Source of the DNA: Bacteroidota bacterium
Lineage (GTDB): Bacteria > Bacteroidota > Bacteroidia > Palsa-948
DNA length: 64,000 nt
Reading direction: 5' to 3'
Assembly: GCA_016195025.1 (NCBI GenBank)
Contig: JACQAL010000077.1
Location: 1 to 64,000 of the forward strand
The position numbers were made by a program, and so were the translations under genes. Positions 26,122 to 35,108 of the stretch are shown here, piece after piece. The notes under the pieces were generated by a model. The model did no database searches and had not been told where the DNA came from. It worked only from the letters and a program-made list of their open reading frames with translations. The stretch's first letter is position 1. Each line of letters opens with the position of its first letter.

Positions 26122-27957
26122 CTAATTCACATTATCCCCTCTCAACCTTCTGAATCTTTTTCTCGCTTCCACCGTGTATAAACTTCCGGGAAATCTGGTA
26201 AGAAGGTCTTCGTAGTATTCTTTTGCTTTGTCAACGTTATTCAGGTAAAGTTCGTTCAACTCGGCAAGTTTGAAGAGCGCGTCATCACCTAAAATATCGA
26301 ATCCGTAGTTGTCTAAAAGTTTTTGCAATTGCTCTCCGGCTTCCGGAAATTTCCCCTGTTTCATTTTGATTTGATATTTTTTATAGAGAATATCATCGGC
26401 AAGCGAAGTGTTTGGAAATTTTTTCTGAATGGAATCAAGCGTGAGTAACGATTTTTCCAATTCATTTCTGAAGACAAGCAAATCCGCGCGCGAGAATAGG
26501 GCAAGCGCAAGTGAGTCGCCATCGTTTTTCAGATTATCGCTGATGGTGAGCGAAAGTTCCATCGCGTCATTGGCAATTAATTTTTCCGTGGAGCCCTTCA
26601 GCACATCGAGCTGCGCCTGCGACCATTTGAACTCTCCGCTGTAATAAGAAAGTTTCGCGTTGCGGAGTTTTGCTTCATCGCCCATCGGTTCATGTTTGAA
26701 ATCCAGTTGCACTTGCGAATACAAAAGCGAAGCATCCCAGATTTCTCCTTTCATTAAAAGAATATCTCCGAGTTCGAGTTTGCATTCCGCCTGCGTGGTT
26801 GGATTTATTCCCTGAAGTTTAATCGCGTCATTCAGCAAATCAGAAGCTTCCTTTGTTTTTCCCATGAAAAATCCCTGAAGGTGAGCGAGATTTTTTACAA
26901 GAATGGCAGTGCCCGAACTTTTTCCGAGTTCATTCAAGGTGATGTTGAAATTTTTTTCGAGTTCAATCAAATCATTCTGCGTGTAAGAAAATTTTGTCGT
27001 TACTTTTTTATACTGCGCATTCAAAAGTTCCATCCGCGCGTTGATGTAATTATAATTGTCTTTTCCTTTTTCAATCACATACTGAAAACATTTCGCAGCT
27101 GTTTCATATTCTTCGTTTGAAACGCAGAGTTGACCGAGCGCCATTAAACGTTGTCCGTCTTCACGCAGGCGTTTATCCAGCGCTTTCGACTGAATAAATG
27201 CTCCGTTAAAATTTTTTTCCTGGATGAAAAACCAAATCAGCAGTTCGGTGTAAACAGTTTTCTCCGGGCTTGCCTGAACTTTTTTCAGCAATTCTTCTTT
27301 AATGATTTCATTTTTCTTTTCGTCTTTGTCCTCTCCAAACGATGGCTGTAATCCATTCTGCACTGTTTGCAACTGGTCATCTCCATAGTCGAGCAGCGAA
27401 AGATATTCGCTCACCATGCCATGTATGTCACCTTTCTTTTCATACACAGCGGCAATTTCAGAATTGAAAGGATAAAATCCATTCAGCAATTTTCTGCCGC
27501 GCTTGTACGTTTCCACTGCGTAATCCCATTCCTGCAATTGCATAAAAGAAGTTGCCAGATCAAAAATCTGTTTCTGGTCGGCAGATAATTGTTTCAGCGC
27601 TTTTTCATACTGCGAATTTCCTTTTTCAGTTTCATTTTCGTCTTTGTAAAGCGTGCCGAGGTGAACCACATAAGTTAAATTCTGCGGATACTGCTTGATA
27701 ACTTTCTTAATCATTTTTTCCGCCTTGTCATATTGCTGAAGTTTTGTGAGGCAAAGCAGGTAAGGATTGTAATAAGCGATTCCATCTTTTTTATTGAAAA
27801 ACTTTTCGTAATAAACAATTGCCTTGTCAAATTCTTTGTTCTGCAAATATTGAAATGCGAGTTGCTCGTCAGTAGTTGGCTGCGCAAATGTGCTAATGAC
27901 AAATGACAAATGACAAATGACAAATGACAAAATCCTATTTCGTATTTTTCGTATCAT
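26122..27957 (-). CDS. Exported TPR-repeat protein
   Basis: A 611-residue helical protein with about ten TPR-like units, for example FDKAIVYYEKFF, YDKAEKMIKKVIKQYP, WDYAVETYKRG, and a final VDKAKEYYEDLLTRFPGSLYTVEARKR. The N-terminal 25 residues form a signal peptide whose hydrophobic core is encoded by five copies of a 7-bp repeat. Probably periplasmic and acting as a scaffold; no partner can be named. A lipoprotein gene with its own heptamer repeat lies immediately upstream (23 bp). Confidence 0.85.
   Translation of the reverse strand: MIRKIRNRILSFVICHLSFVISTFAQPTTDEQLAFQYLQNKEFDKAIVYYEKFFNKKDGIAYYNPYLLCLTKLQQYDKAEKMIKKVIKQYPQNLTYVVHLGTLYKDENETEKGNSQYEKALKQLSADQKQIFDLATSFMQLQEWDYAVETYKRGRKLLNGFYPFNSEIAAVYEKKGDIHGMVSEYLSLLDYGDDQLQTVQNGLQPSFGEDKDEKKNEIIKEELLKKVQASPEKTVYTELLIWFFIQEKNFNGAFIQSKALDKRLREDGQRLMALGQLCVSNEEYETAAKCFQYVIEKGKDNYNYINARMELLNAQYKKVTTKFSYTQNDLIELEKNFNITLNELGKSSGTAILVKNLAHLQGFFMGKTKEASDLLNDAIKLQGINPTTQAECKLELGDILLMKGEIWDASLLYSQVQLDFKHEPMGDEAKLRNAKLSYYSGEFKWSQAQLDVLKGSTEKLIANDAMELSLTISDNLKNDGDSLALALFSRADLLVFRNELEKSLLTLDSIQKKFPNTSLADDILYKKYQIKMKQGKFPEAGEQLQKLLDNYGFDILGDDALFKLAELNELYLNNVDKAKEYYEDLLTRFPGSLYTVEARKRFRRLRGDNVN
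27895..27929. repeat. Heptanucleotide tandem repeat (aatgaca)x5 in a signal-peptide coding region
   Basis: Five exact units. On the minus strand they encode the hydrophobic LSFVICHLSFVI core of the TPR protein's signal peptide. A change of one unit would shift the frame and abolish the protein. Confidence 0.95.
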
Positions 27958-27980
27958 TTCGTTTTTTGTTTCATCCCTAT

Positions 27981-28553
27981 TTATCGCGGACGAAGATTTA
28001 AACTGTCGGCTAAAAATGTGATTTGTGTTTTCATCGAATCCAATTTTGCTGAAGCAATTTTTGCTTTTTCAATTGTGCGCTGAATTACATTTGAAATTTT
28101 TCCTGCCGCATTCATTTCGTTAACGATATACTCCTGCGATTTATTTTTCTCAATCAAATCTTCTTTTAAGTCGTGTTTCAAATCGCTGATTCGGTGCTCC
28201 GATTCTTTTATTGCTCTTTCCAAATATTTTTTATTATCTAACAAGTTAAGAATATTTCCTGAACATTCAGAAGCATCCGACAAAAACATTGCCGTTTTTT
28301 TGTTTATGGTGTCCTTCGCCAGTTTTTCATAGATGGAATGAAGCTGCAGGAAGGAAGAATTATAATTTGCACGAAAAGAATTTGTATCGGCAGATTCTAA
28401 AACTTTTTCTGTTTCAGCTAAAATATTATTTGCGCTATCGATCCGTGAAATTTCTTTGGAGTAATCAGTTTTTTGTTTACAGGAAATAAAAAATGCAAGT
28501 AGGCAGTAGGCAGTAAGCAGTAGGCAAAAAGAAAAACGAATCGGTGTAATCAC
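27981..28553 (-). CDS. Coiled-coil lipoprotein of unknown function
   Basis: A 190-residue exported lipoprotein: the signal peptide ends in LLAFFISC, with the Cys at about residue 25. The rest is almost wholly helical and charged, with heptad-like spacing at about 105-150 (ERAIKESEHRISDLKHDLKEDLIEKNK). The signal-peptide core is encoded by a 7-bp tandem repeat. It precedes the TPR protein by 23 bp, so they may act together in the periplasm. No family recognised. Confidence 0.75.
   Translation of the reverse strand: MITPIRFSFCLLLTAYCLLAFFISCKQKTDYSKEISRIDSANNILAETEKVLESADTNSFRANYNSSFLQLHSIYEKLAKDTINKKTAMFLSDASECSGNILNLLDNKKYLERAIKESEHRISDLKHDLKEDLIEKNKSQEYIVNEMNAAGKISNVIQRTIEKAKIASAKLDSMKTQITFLADSLNLRPR
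28498..28525. repeat. Heptanucleotide tandem repeat (agtaggc)x4 in a signal-peptide coding region
   Basis: Four units, the third with one substitution (agtaagc). On the minus strand they encode the LLLTAYCLL core of the lipoprotein signal peptide. Confidence 0.93.
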
Positions 28554-28580
28554 TTTTGAGAAATCGGTGGAATCAAAAAT

Positions 28581-28940
28581 TTAATTCGCTACTAATTTTT
28601 TCAGTTTTGAAATTCCCTGATCAACCGTATCGGCAACGGTGAAAACGGTGTTGAGTTTTGTGATGACAAGAAGTTCTTTAATTCTTTTTCCAACGTTGGC
28701 AATCACCGCTTCGCCACCGGCTTTGCGTGCTTTAGTGAGAATCTGAATGAGAATGGTGAGGCCGGAACTGTTCAGATATTTTAATCCGCCAAGGTCAACC
28801 ACAAAGTGAATGTGATTGTTGGTAATGGTTTCATTGACTTCCTCAATGAGTTTGTCTGCTTGATTTTTATCAATCAAATCTCCTTTGAGAGTAAGGATAT
28901 GAATGTTTCCTTGTTTTGCGGAAGTGTAAGTGAAAAACAT
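28581..28940 (-). CDS. STAS-domain protein (anti-sigma-factor antagonist type)
   Basis: A 119-residue single STAS domain. HILTLKGDLIDKNQADKL is followed by FVVDLGGLKYLNSSGLTILI, where the Ser-Ser corresponds to the phosphorylation site of SpoIIAA/RsbV-type antagonists. I start at the Met before FFTYTSAK (28940); the 24 extra codons upstream are Lys/Asn-rich and run into the fur gene. In partner-switching circuits it would be controlled by a kinase and a PP2C phosphatase; a SpoIIE phosphatase is encoded at 55.3 kb, but a link is only conjecture. It follows fur by 16 bp. Confidence 0.85.
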   Translation of the reverse strand: MFFTYTSAKQGNIHILTLKGDLIDKNQADKLIEEVNETITNNHIHFVVDLGGLKYLNSSGLTILIQILTKARKAGGEAVIANVGKRIKELLVITKLNTVFTVADTVDQGISKLKKLVAN

Positions 28941-28956
28941 TTTCTTGGATTTAGTA

Positions 28957-29424
28957 TTAATTTTTTTTGAAGTCACATTTTCCTTTCTCTGCAAGTTTTC
29001 TGCAATGCGCATACAAATTTAATGAATGTGATGAAACATTGAACTCTAAAATATCTCCCATCTTATTTCTTATCTGCTGGATGCGCGGGTCGCAGAATTC
29101 CACAATCTTTCCGCAATCCTGGCAAATCAAATGGTCGTGCTGCTTGTACTCGTATGCTTTTTCAAACAGCGAAATATTTTTTCCGAAGTGATGCTTCACC
29201 ACTAAATCGCAATCGAGCAGAAGTTCAATCGTGTTGTAAACGGTTGCGCGGCTCACGGAAATTTTTTTGCTTTTCATTTTTTCATATAGCGATTCCACAT
29301 CGAAATGCCCGTTGCCGGAATAAATTTCTTCAAGAACGGCATAACGCTCGCCTGTCTTGCGGTGACCGTGCTCCTCTAAATAATTGGTGAAAATATTTTT
29401 GACAGTTGCTTTCGTTTCTGACAT
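28957..29424 (-). CDS. Fur-family transcriptional regulator
   Basis: A 155-residue protein. An N-terminal winged helix (RKTGERYAVLEEIYSGNGHFDVESLY, with SRATVYNTIELL as recognition region) is followed by a metal-binding/dimer domain with HDHLICQDCGKIVEF. A second Cys pair (HCRKLAEKGKC) ends the protein, so a structural zinc site is likely. It could be Fur, Zur or PerR; the sequence alone does not decide. First of the pair with the STAS gene and directly downstream of the Rel/SpoT gene. Confidence 0.9.
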   Translation of the reverse strand: MSETKATVKNIFTNYLEEHGHRKTGERYAVLEEIYSGNGHFDVESLYEKMKSKKISVSRATVYNTIELLLDCDLVVKHHFGKNISLFEKAYEYKQHDHLICQDCGKIVEFCDPRIQQIRNKMGDILEFNVSSHSLNLYAHCRKLAEKGKCDFKKN

Positions 29425-29437
29425 TGAGCGAAGATAA

Positions 29438-31672
29438 TTAATTTGTATCGAAACGGGAAACTCCCTGCACGCCAGGAACTTTTTTCAGTTTACTCATGAG
29501 TTCCAGCAGGTGTTTAGTATCGTGTACGAACAACATAATTTTTCCTTCGAACACGCCATCGTTGCTGTCGAAACTGATTGAGCGCATGTTGATGTTATGT
29601 TCATTGGAAATAACTTTTGTAATGTTGTTCACCACGCCAAGCCGGTCAGTTCCTGTTACACGAATTCCCGCAAGGAAAGAAATTAATTCACGGTTCATCC
29701 ATTTTGCTTTTACAACTCTGTAAGCATAGTTCGCGAGCATTTTAGTTGCGTTCGGACAATTCACGCGGTGAATTTTTATTCCTTCATTGATTGTGATGAA
29801 ACCAAACACATCATCTCCGGGAATGGGATGGCAGCAAGGCGCGAGTTTATAATCAATCTTGTCCATATTATCGCCAAGCACAAGCAAATCAGATTTTCCG
29901 CGCACGTTGCTTACTAATTGTTCAAGGGAAATATTTTCTTTTTTTGTTTCGTGCGTTGGCTTCGTTTTGTCTTTGCGGAAATCTTTTATCTCGGTTGGTT
30001 TAATATTTCCTATGGCAAGACGATAATATAATTCCTGCGCATTTGGAAGTTTGAAAAGAGAAACTACTTTATTAATATTCTCTGGCGTTAGTTGAAGTTT
30101 AAGATTTCTGAAACGTTTCTGCAAAAGTTCGCTTCCTTTCTCCGAAATTTTTCTTTTCTCTTCCTTCAGCGCTGCTTTTATTTTTGATTTCGCTTTTGCT
30201 GTTACTACATAACTCAGCCATTCCTGCTTGGGATTTTGCTTTGCCGATGTAAGAATTTCTACCTGGTCACCGCTTTTGAGTTCGTGGCTGAGCGGAACCA
30301 ATTTATGATTCACTTTTGCGCCAATGCATTGCTCGCCCACTTTTGAATGAATGTCGAATGCAAAATCAAGCGCGGTGGAATGATTAGGAATTGTTTTCAT
30401 TTCTCCTTTCGGAGTGAAGACAAAAATTTCTTCCGCAAAAAGATTTAGTTTGAAATCATCGAGGAAGTCCAGCGCATTTTCATCTGCGCTATCGAGCATC
30501 TGACGGATTCGCTTCAACCATTCATCGAGTTGAGATTCTTTGTCAACGGCATCTTCTGTTCCGGTTTTGTAACGCCAGTGTGCGGCAAAACCGCGCTCGG
30601 CAATTTCATCCATTCGCTCCGTGCGAATCTGAACTTCCACCCATTTTCCTTCAGGACCCATCACTGTGGTGTGAAGCGCTTCGTAGCCGTTCGCTTTCGG
30701 AGTGGAAATCCAGTCGCGCAAACGTTCGGGACTTGGATAATAAAAATCAGTAACTACGGAATAAACTCTCCAGCAATCTGCTTTTTCCGATTCATCTTTT
30801 GCATCAATAATAATTCGGATTGCAAAAATATCATACACTTCTTCATAGGGAAGATTCTTCGTGCGCATTTTATTGTAGATGGAAAAAATACTTTTCGGTC
30901 TTCCGAAAATCCGGAATTTAAATCCGTTTTCAATCAACGCTTCGAGAACGGGTTCAATAAATTTTGTTATATATTTTTTTCGCTCGGGCTCGGTCTCTCT
31001 TAATTTTGTTTCAATATCGTGATAAACTTCCGGCTCGGTGTATTTCAAACCTAAATCTTCGAGTTCAGTTTTAATTGCGTTCAATCCTAAACGATGTGCG
31101 AGCGGTGCATACAGATATAAAGTTTCCGAAGCAATTTTCCGCTGCTGATGTTCGCTCATTGAACCGAGCGTGCGCATGTTGTGTAATCTATCCGCAAGTT
31201 TTATTAGTATAACGCGAACATCATCTGAAAGAGTCAAAAGCATCTTGCGGAAATTTTCCGCCTGGATGGAAAAGTTTGTGGGGTCAATTACTTCTACGCC
31301 TTTTATTTTTGTGAGCCCGTCAATGATGGCGGCAACTTTATCTCCGAACATTCCGCGCATGTCTTCGAGCGTCATGTCTGTGTCTTCCACCACATCGTGT
31401 AGCAGTGCGCAGATAACCGATGTAGGACCAAGCCCGATTTCTTCTGCGCAGATTTGCGCTACGGCAATGGGATGATAAATGTAGGGTTCGCCAGATTTGC
31501 GCCTCGCATTCTGATGGGCTTCCATTGCCACATTAAACGCCTTGCGGATTTGTTCTTTATCGTTCTTCTCTAATTTTCTGCGGCACGATTTAAGCAAGCC
31601 GCGGTAACGCCTGAGAAGTTCTTTTTTTTCTTCTTCCTTATCTATAGTGAGGGTTTGGATTTCTTTCGCCAT
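29438..31672 (-). CDS. rsh: Bifunctional (p)ppGpp synthetase/hydrolase, Rel/SpoT
   Basis: A 744-residue stringent-response enzyme. Order: HD hydrolase with LLHDVVEDTD (about residue 90), ppGpp synthetase with YEALHTTVMGPEGKWVEVQIRT and AAHWRYK, TGS domain with FTPKGEMKTIPNHSTALDFAF, zinc-finger/helical region (APCCHPIPGDD), and a C-terminal ACT domain (IRVTGTDRLGVVNNITKVIS). Both catalytic halves look intact, so it should both make and degrade (p)ppGpp. Upstream of fur by 13 bp. Confidence 0.95.
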   Translation of the reverse strand: MAKEIQTLTIDKEEEKKELLRRYRGLLKSCRRKLEKNDKEQIRKAFNVAMEAHQNARRKSGEPYIYHPIAVAQICAEEIGLGPTSVICALLHDVVEDTDMTLEDMRGMFGDKVAAIIDGLTKIKGVEVIDPTNFSIQAENFRKMLLTLSDDVRVILIKLADRLHNMRTLGSMSEHQQRKIASETLYLYAPLAHRLGLNAIKTELEDLGLKYTEPEVYHDIETKLRETEPERKKYITKFIEPVLEALIENGFKFRIFGRPKSIFSIYNKMRTKNLPYEEVYDIFAIRIIIDAKDESEKADCWRVYSVVTDFYYPSPERLRDWISTPKANGYEALHTTVMGPEGKWVEVQIRTERMDEIAERGFAAHWRYKTGTEDAVDKESQLDEWLKRIRQMLDSADENALDFLDDFKLNLFAEEIFVFTPKGEMKTIPNHSTALDFAFDIHSKVGEQCIGAKVNHKLVPLSHELKSGDQVEILTSAKQNPKQEWLSYVVTAKAKSKIKAALKEEKRKISEKGSELLQKRFRNLKLQLTPENINKVVSLFKLPNAQELYYRLAIGNIKPTEIKDFRKDKTKPTHETKKENISLEQLVSNVRGKSDLLVLGDNMDKIDYKLAPCCHPIPGDDVFGFITINEGIKIHRVNCPNATKMLANYAYRVVKAKWMNRELISFLAGIRVTGTDRLGVVNNITKVISNEHNINMRSISFDSNDGVFEGKIMLFVHDTKHLLELMSKLKKVPGVQGVSRFDTN

Positions 31673-31749
31673 AATCTACTAAATTACTAATCGGCACTAA
31701 TGCACGAATAGTAATTTGCTTTACAAAGTTAGGAATTTATTAAGCGTAT

Positions 31750-32412
31750 TTACAATTGGAATTGCAAATAAGTTATTTTCTTTCCCTGCGCAGTGAATAA
31801 TTTTTCATAGTGTGTTTTTATCATTTTAACTTCATCTCTTTCAGAATTTGAATTCCCATATAAATCGATTGTTGAATCCAGAAGTTTTAATTTATTTTCT
31901 GCTATTACTTCTAAAGTAAACTCATAAAGCTCTGTGCTGTCTGTCTTTAAATGAATAATTCCATTAGGTTTCAAAATATTTTTGTAGCGGTTTAAAAAGA
32001 TAGGATGTGTGAGCCGTTTCTTTTCTTTGTTTGGCTGAGGATCAGGAAATGTAATCCAGATTTCGTTTACTTCATCTTTTGAAAAACAACTTTCAATAAA
32101 TTCAATTTGTGTTCTGAGAAAACAAACATTGGAAAGTTTTTTCTCCTGTGCGTTTTTCGAACCTCTCCATATCCGCGCTCCTTTTATATCAATCCCAATA
32201 AAGTTTTTTTTGGGATATTTTTCCGCCAAGCCAATAGAGTATTCTCCTTTCCCGCAGCCAAGTTCCAGCACAATCGGATTTTCATTTTTGAAATATTCCG
32301 AATTCCATTTTCCTTTCAACTTAAAATCAGTAAGACGTTCCGTAAATAAAAATTCAAACACATTCTCAAATGTTTTCAGTTCAGCAAACCGTTGGAGTTT
32401 ATTTTTTGGCAT
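31750..32412 (-). CDS. trmB: tRNA (guanine-46-N7)-methyltransferase
   Basis: A 220-residue SAM-dependent enzyme that forms m7G46 in tRNA. The SAM motif is VLELGCGKGEYSIGLAEK and the family motif WITFPDPQPNKEKKRLTHP. The start is taken at MPKNKLQRFAELKTF (32412), a typical N-terminus; nine codons further upstream fall within a repeat element. Divergent from the glycosyltransferase gene. Confidence 0.93.
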   Translation of the reverse strand: MPKNKLQRFAELKTFENVFEFLFTERLTDFKLKGKWNSEYFKNENPIVLELGCGKGEYSIGLAEKYPKKNFIGIDIKGARIWRGSKNAQEKKLSNVCFLRTQIEFIESCFSKDEVNEIWITFPDPQPNKEKKRLTHPIFLNRYKNILKPNGIIHLKTDSTELYEFTLEVIAENKLKLLDSTIDLYGNSNSERDEVKMIKTHYEKLFTAQGKKITYLQFQL

Positions 32413-32416
32413 AAGC

Positions 32417-32477
32417 GCGAATCTACGAATCAAAGACATTCCTAATTCGTAGATTCGCAGAGATTAGTTATCCGCAC
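32417..32477. repeat. Dispersed inverted repeat, TTCGGATAACGAATC family, copy 2
   Basis: Perfect 14-bp arms gcgaatctacgaat (32417-32430) and attcgtagattcgc (32445-32458), followed by agttatccgcac, the right-end motif shared with the copies at 13.5 and 49 kb. It fills the whole divergent promoter region between trmB and the glycosyltransferase. Confidence 0.8.
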
Positions 32478-32478
32478 C

Positions 32479-33546
32479 ATGAGAATTTTAGTCGCACCGC
32501 TTGATTGGGGACTCGGACATGCCACACGCTGCATTCCGATTATAAAATATTTATTGGGAAAAAAATGTGAAGTGATTATCAGTGCAGACGGAAGGATGCT
32601 TCAACTTTTGCAAAAAGAATTCCCTTCGTGCCAATTCGTGATAATTAGCGGCTATAATATTTCTTATCCGAAGAATGGCTCCATGGTTTTGAAAATGGCT
32701 GCGCAGATTCCAAAAATACTTTCAGGAATAAAACGCGAGCATGAACAACTGAAAAAAATAATCAAAGAAAAAAAAATAGATGCAGTGATTTCGGATAACC
32801 GGTTTGGATTGTGGAGCAGGGAAGTGCCATGTGTTTTTATTACACATCAACTCATGGTTAAATCTCCTTTTGGAGAAAAATTAATTTATAGGTTGAATAA
32901 AAAATATATTTCAAAATATTCTGATTGTTGGATTCCGGATGTGCCAGAAAAAAATAATCTATCAGGAGATTTATCTCATAAATTTTCTTTGCCGAAGAAT
33001 GCAAAATACATTGGAATACTTTCCAGATTTGCCTCATCAAAAAAAAGATTTCTTGACTCCTCTCGAAATGACATTCTTATAATATTAACCGGTCCTGAGC
33101 CACAGCGAACTTTATTTGAGAAAAAAATAATCGAACAAGTTTCGTCTATGAAAAAAAGTGTTCTGATTGTTCAGGGGATTACTGAGAAGAATGAACGAAA
33201 GAAAATATCTGAAAATGTTTCAATAGTTTCTTATTTCGCAACTGAAGAATTACAAAAAGAAATTTTTTCATCTGAAATTATTTTATCGCGCCCGGGATAT
33301 TCTACTATTATGGATTTAGCAGTGCTCGGCAAGAAAGCAATCTTTGTTCCCACTCCCGGACAAACCGAACAGGAATATCTTGCCAAGTATTTTTCAGAAA
33401 CGAAAATTGCGTATTCGGTTTCGCAGAAGAAGTTTGATTTGGAAGTTGCATTGAAAGAATCTGAAAAGTATTCCGGCTTTATAGAAAATTACTTGGGCGA
33501 AGAATTTAAAAATGCAGTGGATGAATTCATCCTTTCTTTAAAGTGA
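32479..33546 (+). CDS. Glycosyltransferase, MurG-like GT-B fold
   Basis: A 355-residue protein. The N-terminus RILVAPLDWGLGHATRCIPI is the acceptor-binding glycine-rich loop of MurG-like enzymes. The C-terminal half has ILTGPEPQRTLFEKKI and the nucleotide-sugar motif SRPGYSTIMDLAVLGKKAIFVPTPGQTEQEYLA. The acceptor is unknown. Between residues 189 and 200 the sequence KKRFLDSSRND is encoded by a copy of a palindromic intergenic repeat half-element, in frame. The 3' end overlaps the convergent histidine-kinase gene by 20 bp. Confidence 0.85.
   Translation: MRILVAPLDWGLGHATRCIPIIKYLLGKKCEVIISADGRMLQLLQKEFPSCQFVIISGYNISYPKNGSMVLKMAAQIPKILSGIKREHEQLKKIIKEKKIDAVISDNRFGLWSREVPCVFITHQLMVKSPFGEKLIYRLNKKYISKYSDCWIPDVPEKNNLSGDLSHKFSLPKNAKYIGILSRFASSKKRFLDSSRNDILIILTGPEPQRTLFEKKIIEQVSSMKKSVLIVQGITEKNERKKISENVSIVSYFATEELQKEIFSSEIILSRPGYSTIMDLAVLGKKAIFVPTPGQTEQEYLAKYFSETKIAYSVSQKKFDLEVALKESEKYSGFIENYLGEEFKNAVDEFILSLK
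33046..33073. repeat. Repeat half-element within the glycosyltransferase gene
   Basis: The segment ends in CTCGAAATGACA and starts with AGATTTCTTGACTC, resembling one arm of the palindromic element at 15426-15487. It is in frame and introduces a hydrophilic stretch just before the conserved nucleotide-sugar domain. Confidence 0.55.
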
Positions 33547-34366
33547 AAGAAAAAACCGAGCCCGCGCCTTCCGTGCTCATTACATCAATAGTTTGCCCGT
33601 GCGCTTCGAGAATGTGTTTTACGATTGATAGTCCAAGTCCTGTCCCGCCTTGTTCGCGCGAGCGGGATTTATCCACTCTGTAAAATCGTTCAAACACTCT
33701 TGGTAAATGTTCTTTCGGAATTCCAATCCCTGAATCGGCAATCTCTACAATTATTTTTTCTCCGGCATCAGAAATTTTTATTGTGGTCTTTCCGTTTTCT
33801 TTTCCGTAGCGGATGGAATTCACTATGAGATTAGCAATCACCTGCCGTATTCTGAATTTATCTGCAAGAACAAAAATCTGCTGAGTGGAATCATTTGCCA
33901 GTTCAATGGAAATTTTTTTCTCTTTTGCTTTCATTTCTTCAGAATCAATTGCGTCTTTTGTCAATGCTATTATATCAAATCTTTCTTCTTCAATTTCTAA
34001 TTCTCCTTTTTCTAATTGAGTAATGGTTTGCAAATCTTCCACAATGGCAATCATTCGGTCCACACTCTTCATAGAGCGCACAAGATAATCAAGGTTGATG
34101 GTTTTGTCTTCAAGACCTCCATCTAATAAAGTAGAAATATATCCTTGAATATTGAAGATGGGAGTTTTTAATTCGTGCGAAACATTTCCTAAAAATTCCT
34201 TGCGATAATTTTCCAACTCATTGAGCCGTTCAATTTCTTCTTTTCGCTGAGATTTGATTTGTTCGGATTCCTTTTTTATTTTTTCGATTACAAATATTTT
34301 TATAATAAACCATACAATCACTATGGAACTAATTGCAGTTAATAAAATGACGATAATCGTATACAT
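33527..34366 (-). CDS. Sensor histidine kinase, PhoR-like
   Basis: A 279-residue kinase. One N-terminal membrane helix (IVILLTAISSIVIVWFIIKIF), a short coiled linker, HisKA with the phospho-acceptor in VSHELKTPIFNIQG, and HATPase with N box NLIVNSIRYG, DSGIGIPKEHL, and GGTGLGLSIV. No periplasmic sensor domain or PAS, so the signal may come through a membrane partner, as for PhoR with PiT or Pst systems. It follows the response-regulator gene by 8 bp. The phosphate role is inferred from the downstream phosphate genes and shared box. Confidence 0.9.
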   Translation of the reverse strand: MYTIIVILLTAISSIVIVWFIIKIFVIEKIKKESEQIKSQRKEEIERLNELENYRKEFLGNVSHELKTPIFNIQGYISTLLDGGLEDKTINLDYLVRSMKSVDRMIAIVEDLQTITQLEKGELEIEEERFDIIALTKDAIDSEEMKAKEKKISIELANDSTQQIFVLADKFRIRQVIANLIVNSIRYGKENGKTTIKISDAGEKIIVEIADSGIGIPKEHLPRVFERFYRVDKSRSREQGGTGLGLSIVKHILEAHGQTIDVMSTEGAGSVFSFTLKKG

Positions 34367-34374
34367 AGCAGAAA

Positions 34375-35043
34375 TTAAAACTCAAATTTATATCCAACTC
34401 CTTTCACCGTTTGAAAATATTCTTCACCCAATTTTTCTCTTAGCTTGCGGATGTGAACATCAATGGTGCGGTCACCCACAACAACTTCATTTCCCCAAAC
34501 CCTTTCTAAAATTTCTTCTCTTCGAAAAACTCTTCCGGGTTTTGAAGTGAGCAATGCGAGCAATTCAAATTCTTTTTTCGGAAGAGAAAATTCTTTTCCA
34601 TTCTTGCCGACTAAATATTTTTCCCGGTCAATTTTTATTCCTCCGATCTCATCAACAGAGGAAGAAGCAGCCCTTCTCAACAATGCTTTCACACGGCTGA
34701 TGAAAACGCTTGGCTTGATTGGCTTCGTAATATAATCATCCGCTCCCGAATCAAATCCTGAAATCTGCGAGTAATCTTCATTGCGCGCGGTGAGAAAAGC
34801 AATCAGAGTGTCTTTTAGCTTTTGATTCTTGCGGAGTTCGCGGCAAACTTCCATACCATTCATTTCAGGCATCATTACATCCAGCACGATGAGTTGTGGA
34901 ATTTCTTTTCCCGCTATGGATATTGCTTCTTTTCCGTTAGAAGAGGTAAGTACAAAATAATTTTCTTTTCTCAGGTTGTAGGAAAGAAATTCTAAAATGT
35001 CGGGCTCATCGTCCACCAGCAATATTTTATACTCAGAATTCAC
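34375..35043 (-). CDS. OmpR/PhoB-family response regulator
   Basis: A 222-residue regulator. The receiver domain has the acidic pair VDDEPD, phospho-Asp in IVLDVMMPEMNG, the Thr of IAFLTAR and the Lys of DYITKPIKP. The C-terminal winged helix has FELLALLTSKPGRVFRREEIL and GDRTIDVHIRKLREKLGE. Cotranscribed with the kinase. A TTAACA direct repeat 50 bp upstream resembles the boxes of the phosphate genes and may reflect autoregulation. Confidence 0.92.
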   Translation of the reverse strand: MNSEYKILLVDDEPDILEFLSYNLRKENYFVLTSSNGKEAISIAGKEIPQLIVLDVMMPEMNGMEVCRELRKNQKLKDTLIAFLTARNEDYSQISGFDSGADDYITKPIKPSVFISRVKALLRRAASSSVDEIGGIKIDREKYLVGKNGKEFSLPKKEFELLALLTSKPGRVFRREEILERVWGNEVVVGDRTIDVHIRKLREKLGEEYFQTVKGVGYKFEF

Positions 35044-35091
35044 GCAACAAAAATAAACTCATTCCTGAATACAAGAGGAAATAATAAATTC

Positions 35092-35108
35092 TTAACAATA
35101 ATTTAATT
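35092..35108. promoter_or_regulatory. Putative Pho-box-like direct repeat upstream of the response regulator
   Basis: TTAACA (35092-35097) and TTAATT (35103-35108) are 11 bp apart, one helical turn. Weaker than the two boxes at 36.85 and 38.16 kb because the second half is degenerate. Confidence 0.35.
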
